A stretch of DNA of 11,171 nucleotides. It comes from Loktanella sp. Its GTDB lineage: Bacteria > Pseudomonadota > Alphaproteobacteria > Rhodobacterales > Rhodobacteraceae. The DNA is taken from contig PUNR01000227.1 of assembly GCA_003551805.1 (NCBI GenBank), forward strand, positions 1 through 11,171, given 5' to 3'. Below are positions 7,039 through 11,171 of this stretch, piece after piece; the stretch's first letter is position 1; every line of letters starts with the position of its first letter. The notes under the pieces are model-generated. The model worked only from the letters and a program-made list of their open reading frames with translations, was not told the DNA's origin and did not search any database. A program made the translations under genes and the position numbers.

Positions 7039-7251
7039 TTACCGTGTGGCTGGACGGCAAACGCCGACGTCGTCACAGAACACGCCAGCGGCTGCACCGG
7101 CAAGCATTGTGCCAGCACGGTCAGTGCCCAGCACTTCAGACGCGACCAGACCGGCGCCTGCGCCAGCGACTGCACGCTCTGTGTCGCTTTCCAGACAAGC
7201 GGAAAGGCCAAAAGCTGCGACAGCAGCAAAGATAACGGATTTGATATACAT
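7039..7251 (-). CDS. small glycine/alanine-rich lipoprotein
   Basis: The 70-residue product has a short lipoprotein signal peptide with a textbook lipobox, Leu16-Ser-Ala-Cys19. Leu20 at the +2 position is compatible with outer-membrane sorting. The mature peptide is only about 52 residues: an acidic start (ESDTER), a Gly/Ala-rich amphipathic middle (AVAGAGAGLVASEV and GTMLAGAAAGV) that looks like a glycine-zipper segment, and a C-terminal CDDVGVC whose two cysteines (59 and 65) could form a disulfide. AGGAAG lies 7 nt before the ATG at 7251. It lies between pccA and the small hypothetical gene, and its transcript probably ends at the hairpin at 6970-7001. A weak promoter (TTGAGT, 17 nt, GATTCT on the minus strand) lies in the 136-bp gap upstream (7252-7387), where I see nothing else. 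Function unknown; a role in propionate metabolism is not implied by its sequence. Confidence 0.85.
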   Translation of the reverse strand: MYIKSVIFAAVAAFGLSACLESDTERAVAGAGAGLVASEVLGTDRAGTMLAGAAAGVFCDDVGVCRPATR

Positions 7252-7387
7252 GATGTTCTTCCTGTTTTTAGTTTTTCGAAGGTAGCGCCAGAATCGACGC
7301 TAATGCCCCTTAACTCAATAGCCGTTTTCCCATGATATCCAATAACAGTCGGTTTTCCGCCCATCAGACGCAAGATATTGTGGCCCA

Positions 7388-7756
7388 TCAGTCTGACAGT
7401 CCCGGAATATCTGGAAAGCTTTGCCGCGCGACTTTGACATCAATACGCAACATCGCCTCATAGCTGGCAGGATCGAACGGGTCTTCTGCGGGGATGACTT
7501 CACGGCCAAAAAGCCAGCTCAGCCTGCCTGCATCCAGATTGCCGCGCACGAAAGGTTCTTCGCCAAACGCCTCCCACAGGGCCTGCATGAAACCGGCATC
7601 TGCGCGTTTGTCGGCAGGGCGGCGGTCGGGATAGCGCACGCGGATCGTCAGGGGCGTCGCCCCGTCCTTGTTCGCGCGGCGCAGGACGAATTGAAAATCC
7701 GTCCCCGGCAAGCGGCCCGGAAAGCCGCGGTGTTTGTCCATATATGGCAGTGCCAT
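7388..7756 (-). CDS. hypothetical protein in the pccB transcription unit
   Basis: I do not recognise a named family. The most likely start is the ATG at 7756, only 16 nt after the pccB stop, which gives 122 residues. The frame stays open upstream to 7837, but that would overlap pccB. The protein is soluble and strongly charged, with no signal peptide or membrane segment. The N-terminal half (DFQFVLRRANKDGATPLTIRVRYPD, residues 20-44 in two parts: DFQFVLRRAN and TPLTIRVRYPD) looks like two beta strands, and the C-terminal half (FMQALWEAFGEEPF, 56-69; GRLSWLFGREVIP, 77-89) is more helical. The ribosome binding site is weak (GAAAG, 8 nt before the ATG), consistent with coupling to pccB translation. 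Tight spacing argues for cotranscription with pccB and hence for control by the TTTGCAAA boxes. An assembly or biotin-related accessory role would be a guess. Confidence 0.8.
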   Translation of the reverse strand: MALPYMDKHRGFPGRLPGTDFQFVLRRANKDGATPLTIRVRYPDRRPADKRADAGFMQALWEAFGEEPFVRGNLDAGRLSWLFGREVIPAEDPFDPASYEAMLRIDVKVARQSFPDIPGLSD

Positions 7757-7772
7757 CAATCTGACTTTCGTA

Positions 7773-9296
7773 TCACAGAGGAATGTTGTCGTGTTTTTTC
7801 CAAGGCATCTGGGCCTTTTTCGCCCGCAGCGATGCAAAGGCCCGGCACACGCGCTTGCGTGTGGAATGGGGCATGATCACTTCGTCAATAAAGCCTTTTT
7901 CGGCGGCGACGAAAGGATTGGCAAAACGGGCCTCGTATTCCTTGGTGCGATCTGCAATTTCTTCGGCGGATTTGCCACGGTGGATGATTTCCGTCGCACC
8001 CTTGGCACCCATCACAGCAATTTCCGACGTGGGCCAGGCATAGTTGAAATCCGCCTGCAGGTGTTTCGACGCCATCACAACATAGGCCCCGCCATAGGCT
8101 TTGCGCGTGATGACCGTTACCTTGGGCACAGTCGCTTCGGCATAGGCGTAAAGCAGTTTGGCACCATGTTTAATCACACCGCCATATTCCTGACTGGTGC
8201 CCGGCAGAAACCCCGGAACATCGACCAAGGTCAGGACGGGAATTTCGAACGCATCACAAAACCGCACGAATCGCGCGGCCTTGCGGCTGCTATCGATATC
8301 CAGACACCCCGCCAGCACCATCGGCTGATTGGCCACGACACCCACGGTGGACCCTTCCAGACGGATAAACCCGGTCAGGATGTTTTTCGCAAATTCCGCC
8401 TGAATTTCGTAAAAATCGCCCTCGTCGGCGATTTTCAGGATCAACTCTTTCATATCATAGGGAGAGTTGGGATTAGCAGGCACCAGCGTATCAAGGCTTT
8501 CCTCGATCCGGTTTACATCGTCAAAGAACGGACGCACGGGCGCTTTTTCACGGTTACTCAGCGGCAGAAAATCGAACAAGCGCCGGATTTCGGCCAACGC
8601 CTCGACATCATTCTCGAACGCACCATCAGCGACAGATGATTTGCGCGTATGGGTGGTGGCACCGCCCAATTCCTCGGCCGTGACGATTTCGTTGGTGACG
8701 GTCTTGGCCACATCAGGGCCGGTCACGAACATATAGCTGGAATCCTTTACCATAAAGATAAAGTCGGTCATCGCGGGGCTGTACACAGCACCACCCGCAC
8801 AAGGCCCCATAATCAGACTAATCTGCGGCACGACACCGGATGCGGTGACATTGCGCTGGAACACCTCGCCATAGGCGGCAAGGCTGGCGACACCTTCCTG
8901 AATGCGCGCACCACCGGAATCGTTCATCCCGATCACGGGTGCGCCATTCTGCATCGCAAGATCCATAATCTTGCAGATCTTCTTGCCATGGGTTTCCGAC
9001 ACCGACCCGCCCATGACAGTAAAGTCCTGCGAAAACACATAAACCAACCGCCCGTTGATCGTGCCCCAACCGGTGACGACACCGTCCCCTGCCGGCCGGT
9101 CCTGATCCATCCCGAAATCGGTACAGCGGTGCGCGACGAACATGTCGAATTCTTCAAACGACCCTTCGTCCAGCAGCAGATCAATCCGCTCGCGCGCGGT
9201 CAGTTTGCCTTTGGCATGCTGGGCCGCAATACGTTTTTCACCACCCCCCAACCGTGCCGCAACACGCCGGTCTTCGAGTTCTTGCAGAATATCCAT
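7773..9296 (-). CDS. pccB: propionyl-CoA carboxylase beta subunit (carboxyltransferase)
   Basis: This subunit moves the carboxyl group from carboxybiotin on PccA to propionyl-CoA. The 507-residue length matches PccB. The N-terminal half has RIAAQHAKGKLTARERI (22-38), the first oxyanion-hole region MGPCAGGAVYSPA (163-175) and the acyl-CoA-binding region around MNDSGGARIQEG (124-135). The C-terminal half has LVDVPGFLPGTSQEYGG (357-373), the second oxyanion-hole region RKAYGGAYVVMASK (398-411) and YAWPTSEIAVMGAKGA (419-434). These motifs and the paired pccA favour propionyl-CoA over acetyl-CoA as substrate; methylcrotonyl-CoA carboxylase is less likely because no other leucine-degradation genes are near. 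The ATG at 9296 has GGGGGG 5 nt upstream. It is the first gene of the minus-strand unit and is divergent from the MFS gene. Expression is probably governed by PccR through the boxes at 9364-9411. Confidence 0.96.
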   Translation of the reverse strand: MDILQELEDRRVAARLGGGEKRIAAQHAKGKLTARERIDLLLDEGSFEEFDMFVAHRCTDFGMDQDRPAGDGVVTGWGTINGRLVYVFSQDFTVMGGSVSETHGKKICKIMDLAMQNGAPVIGMNDSGGARIQEGVASLAAYGEVFQRNVTASGVVPQISLIMGPCAGGAVYSPAMTDFIFMVKDSSYMFVTGPDVAKTVTNEIVTAEELGGATTHTRKSSVADGAFENDVEALAEIRRLFDFLPLSNREKAPVRPFFDDVNRIEESLDTLVPANPNSPYDMKELILKIADEGDFYEIQAEFAKNILTGFIRLEGSTVGVVANQPMVLAGCLDIDSSRKAARFVRFCDAFEIPVLTLVDVPGFLPGTSQEYGGVIKHGAKLLYAYAEATVPKVTVITRKAYGGAYVVMASKHLQADFNYAWPTSEIAVMGAKGATEIIHRGKSAEEIADRTKEYEARFANPFVAAEKGFIDEVIMPHSTRKRVCRAFASLRAKKAQMPWKKHDNIPL

Positions 9297-9357
9297 AGAT
9301 GCCCCCCGGATTTTGACACGGTGATAACAGGTTCACGCAACAAGAGAAGCAAGATTC

Positions 9358-9386
9358 AGGATATTTGCAAAGCATGTGGTTTGCAG
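9358..9386 (-). promoter_or_regulatory. candidate pccB promoter under the operator array
   Basis: On the minus strand CTGCAA (9386-9381) and TATCCT (9363-9358) are 17 nt apart, giving a predicted start near 9351 and a leader of about 55 nt. The -35 is only 3 of 6 to consensus and lies inside the imperfect TTTGCAGA box. The perfect box at 9364-9371 abuts the -10. A weak -35 is compatible with a promoter that needs an activator. Position is inferred from pattern only. Confidence 0.35.
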
Positions 9387-9411
9387 ATTGATATTTTTGC
9401 AAATTTGCAAA
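9364..9411. promoter_or_regulatory. array of four TTTGCAAA-type operator boxes (ScfR/PccR sites) upstream of pccB
   Basis: Perfect palindromic TTTGCAAA occurs at 9364-9371, 9396-9403 and 9404-9411, with a 7-of-8 copy (TTTGCAGA) at 9380-9387. A weaker TTTGC start follows at 9413. Starts are spaced 16, 16 and 8 bp. From memory, PccR of Rhodobacter sphaeroides acts at TTTGCAAA pairs upstream of pccB, and the related actinobacterial RamB recognises TTTGCAAA-containing sites. A PccR-like gene lies 1.4 kb away. The boxes cover the likely pccB promoter and could also influence the divergent MFS gene. Confidence 0.82.
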
Positions 9412-9550
9412 TTTTGCTTTAGCGCCGAGAAACCACGCGCAATTGACGTCATAACCGCCCCCACCCTGCCAGCCCATGGTTCATTTATGCACAACCCACT
9501 CAGCCGTCATGATCATGGACTTCCCTGCAGGCCGGGCCTAATTATTTGCG

Positions 9551-10762
9551 ATGACAACGCATCCGATCACCCGGTTCATGGACCGGACCACCCCGCCACA
9601 TATCATGACGCTGATCCTGATCACGGGGATTTCGGCGCTGAATATGTCGATTTTTCTGCCCTCACTGGCGGCTATGACCGATTATTTCAACACCGATTAC
9701 GCGATCATGCAGGTGTCCCTGTCCGGCTATCTGGCGGCCACCGCGATCTTGCAGATCTTCGTTGGGCCTTTGTCCGACAGGTTCGGGCGGCGGCCTATCG
9801 TGATGGGATCATTGGTCATTTTCATTCTCGCCACCATCGGTGCGCTATTTTCCACCACGATCGAGGCGTTCCTTTTCTTCCGCATCCTCCAAGCTGCCGT
9901 GGCGACCTGCATGGTACTGGGCCGCGCCATCGTGCGCGATATCGTCCCCGATGCGCAGGCAGCGTCGATGATCGGCTATGTGACGATGGGCATGGCGCTG
10001 GTGCCGATGGTCGGGCCGATGATCGGCGGCGCACTGGAACAAGCCTTTGGCTGGCAGGCGACGTTTGTTTTCCTCGTGCTGGCCGGGATCGGCACATTGG
10101 CGCTGTGCCAATACGATCTGGGCGAGACTTTGGCCAAAGGCGGCATGGGCTTTCGCGCGCAGGTGAAATCCTATCCCGAACTGCTGCAATCGCCGCGGTT
10201 CTGGGGCTATGTGATGTGTGCTGCTTTCGGATCGGGAGCGTTTTTCGCGCTGCTGGGGGGTGCATCCTTTGTCGGCACGACAATCTTTGGGCTGTCACCG
10301 GTCTGGAACGGCGTCGCCCTTGGCGCGCCAGCCATTGGTTATGCGTTGGGTAACTTCCTTTCAGGGCGGTTCTCGGTCCGGTTGGGGATCAACCGGATGG
10401 CGCTGATCGGAACGGGGATCACCATTGTCGGGCTGGGTATTTCGGTTCTGCTGACGCTGGCGGGGGTGATCCATCCGCTCATATTTTTCGGCTTCTGCAC
10501 GTTTCTGGGGCTCGGCAACGGGCTGACGCTGCCCAATGTGATGGCGGGGTCAATCTCGGTCAGGCCGCATCTGGCGGGCACGGCCAGCGGACTGGGTGGC
10601 GCGATCATGATTGGCGGCGGCGCTGCCTTGTCGCAATTCGCAGGGTCCATCCTGACAGTGGAATCCGGCACGCTGCCGTTACAGCTGATCATGCTGGTCA
10701 CGTCGGTGCTGGCCTTCCTGTCCGTGGTCTTTGTGGTCTGGCGCGAAAAGCAGATCGCTTGA
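9551..10762 (+). CDS. Bcr/CflA-type MFS efflux transporter
   Basis: The 403-residue inner-membrane protein has about twelve hydrophobic segments. Its MFS motif A is GPLSDRFGRRPI at 72-83 between helices 2 and 3, RAIVRD follows at 125-130, and the proton-antiporter motif C region is VPMVGPMIGGALEQAFGW at 151-168. This combination matches the Bcr/CflA drug:H+ antiporter subfamily (14- or 12-helix DHA type; here 12). The substrate cannot be inferred. The ATG at 9551 is the first in frame. No Shine-Dalgarno precedes it, and later starts at 9578 and 9605 look no better. It lies between divergent pccB and pccR, 51 bp before pccR on the same strand; its stop overlaps the candidate pccR -35. Upstream, 9421-9550 holds palindromes TGACGTCA (9444-9451) and CATGATCATG (9508-9517), but I found no convincing promoter. 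The location suggests possible coregulation with propionyl-CoA genes, but this is inference. Confidence 0.9.
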   Translation: MTTHPITRFMDRTTPPHIMTLILITGISALNMSIFLPSLAAMTDYFNTDYAIMQVSLSGYLAATAILQIFVGPLSDRFGRRPIVMGSLVIFILATIGALFSTTIEAFLFFRILQAAVATCMVLGRAIVRDIVPDAQAASMIGYVTMGMALVPMVGPMIGGALEQAFGWQATFVFLVLAGIGTLALCQYDLGETLAKGGMGFRAQVKSYPELLQSPRFWGYVMCAAFGSGAFFALLGGASFVGTTIFGLSPVWNGVALGAPAIGYALGNFLSGRFSVRLGINRMALIGTGITIVGLGISVLLTLAGVIHPLIFFGFCTFLGLGNGLTLPNVMAGSISVRPHLAGTASGLGGAIMIGGGAALSQFAGSILTVESGTLPLQLIMLVTSVLAFLSVVFVVWREKQIA

Positions 10763-10805
10763 CGCGGGCTTTGCAATAGCTAAGCTGCGTTAGCTAATTT
10801 GCAAA
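10759..10805 (+). promoter_or_regulatory. pccR promoter/operator with TTTGCAAA boxes, probably autoregulatory
   Basis: TTGACG (10759-10764) is a candidate -35, with TAAGCT (10781-10786) a weak -10 at 16 nt. A near-perfect box TTTGCAAT lies at 10770-10777 and a perfect TTTGCAAA at 10798-10805. Between them is an inverted repeat TAGCTAA (10777-10783) / TTAGCTA (10790-10796). The second box overlaps the ribosome binding site AAAGG (10803-10807), 6 nt before the ATG. Binding here would block initiation or elongation, so negative autoregulation is likely. Confidence 0.7.
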
Positions 10806-10813
10806 GGTGCGCC

Positions 10814-11171
10814 ATGGCTGTTCAGAAACTTTACGCTGGCGCCAAACTGCGCGAATTGCGCAGCCGTCTGGCGATGACGCAAAAAGGCTTCGCAGAAAAG
10901 CTGGGCGTATCGCTGCCCTATCTCAACCAGATGGAAAACAACAACCGGCCAGTGTCTACGGCCGTGGTGCTGGGGCTGGCGCAGGAATTCGGTTTCGACG
11001 TGACCGAACTGCAATCAGGCGACGAAGCGCGTCTGGTCAGCGACCTGCGCGAAGCGCTCGCCGATCCGGTGTTTACCGGCCCTGCCCCTGCTTTGGCCGA
11101 TCTGCGGCTGGTATCGGCAAATGCCCCCGCCCTCGCCCGCGCTTTTCTGGACCTGCATCGCGGGTACCGGC
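10814..11171 (+). CDS. pccR: PccR-like short-chain fatty acyl-CoA regulator (XRE HTH), partial
   Basis: The first 119 codons are present; the gene runs off the right edge. Residues 11-64 form an XRE/Cro-CI helix-turn-helix: KLRELRSRLAMTQKGFAEKL (11-30), then the recognition helix SLPYLNQMENNNRP (33-46). ScfR family members (PccR, RamB, the XRE-type PrpR of mycobacteria) carry this at the N-terminus, followed by an IrrE-like/DUF955 region and a C-terminal DUF2083 domain for acyl-CoA sensing, in about 470 residues; those parts are outside the window. Identification as pccR rests on the HTH, adjacency to pccB and the TTTGCAAA boxes at both promoters. By analogy with R. sphaeroides it should raise pccB expression on propionate or acetate. 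The ATG at 10814 is preceded by AAAGG. A generic XRE regulator is the alternative, but the operators make that less likely. Confidence 0.85.
   Translation, partial: MAVQKLYAGAKLRELRSRLAMTQKGFAEKLGVSLPYLNQMENNNRPVSTAVVLGLAQEFGFDVTELQSGDEARLVSDLREALADPVFTGPAPALADLRLVSANAPALARAFLDLHRGYR

Noticed and set aside
7350..7391. Direct repeat GCCCATCAG in the gap before the lipoprotein gene
   Set aside because: It is a two-copy 9-mer, one copy of which includes the end of the hypothetical gene; too short and isolated to call a site.
9413..9420. TTTGCTTT as a fifth box in the pccB array
   Set aside because: It matches TTTGCAAA at only 5 of 8 positions and breaks the 8-bp register by one base.
9376..10353. 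Plus-strand open frame of 325 codons overlapping the MFS gene in another frame
   Set aside because: It crosses the operator array and overlaps the clearly real transporter; the product is rich in Arg, His and Gly and unlike any family.
1..11171. CRISPR array, tRNA or rRNA gene, insertion sequence, prophage or integrase
   Set aside because: I looked for regular repeats, tRNA-like cloverleaf segments, terminal inverted repeats and transposase or integrase motifs and saw none. Codon use looks even across the window.

Overview
The window is a piece of chromosome from an alphaproteobacterium, most likely a member of the Rhodobacterales (roseobacter group). The evidence is the moderately high GC content, the codon use, and the gene set: a pccB / small gene / lipoprotein / pccA / methylmalonyl-CoA mutase cluster with a PccR-type (short-chain fatty acyl-CoA, ScfR) regulator close by. 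The genus cannot be fixed from sequence reading alone.

Layout from left to right. On the minus strand, positions 1-2057 hold three genes outside the propionyl-CoA pathway: a small secreted protein running off the left edge (1-269), an endonuclease/exonuclease/phosphatase-fold protein (301-1314), and a TerB + J-domain protein (1311-1991) that overlaps the previous gene by ATGA. Next comes B12-dependent methylmalonyl-CoA mutase (2238-4364, minus). A divergent secreted DUF4174-like protein (4467-4967, plus) ends inside the 3' end of pccA. Then, all on the minus strand, come pccA (4951-6948), a small lipoprotein (7039-7251), a small conserved-type hypothetical (7388-7756) and pccB (7773-9296). 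On the plus strand follow a Bcr/CflA-type MFS transporter (9551-10762) and the start of pccR (10814 to the right edge).

How it works together. PccA (biotin carboxylase plus biotin carrier) and PccB (carboxyltransferase) convert propionyl-CoA to methylmalonyl-CoA, and the mutase converts that to succinyl-CoA. The epimerase and the mutase chaperone (MeaB type) are not in the window. Regulation is readable in the DNA. There is an array of TTTGCAAA boxes upstream of pccB (9364-9411) and a second set in front of pccR that overlaps its ribosome binding site, which fits acyl-CoA-responsive control of pccB and autoregulation of pccR.

This is mostly a known metabolic locus and I do not see a new defence or mobile system. 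The points worth a second look are the unusual spacing of the operator boxes, a strong intrinsic terminator placed about 20 nt before the pccA start codon, the two uncharacterised small genes between pccB and pccA, an L-to-Q change in the B12-binding SxL motif of the mutase, and a probable leaderless promoter at the left edge.
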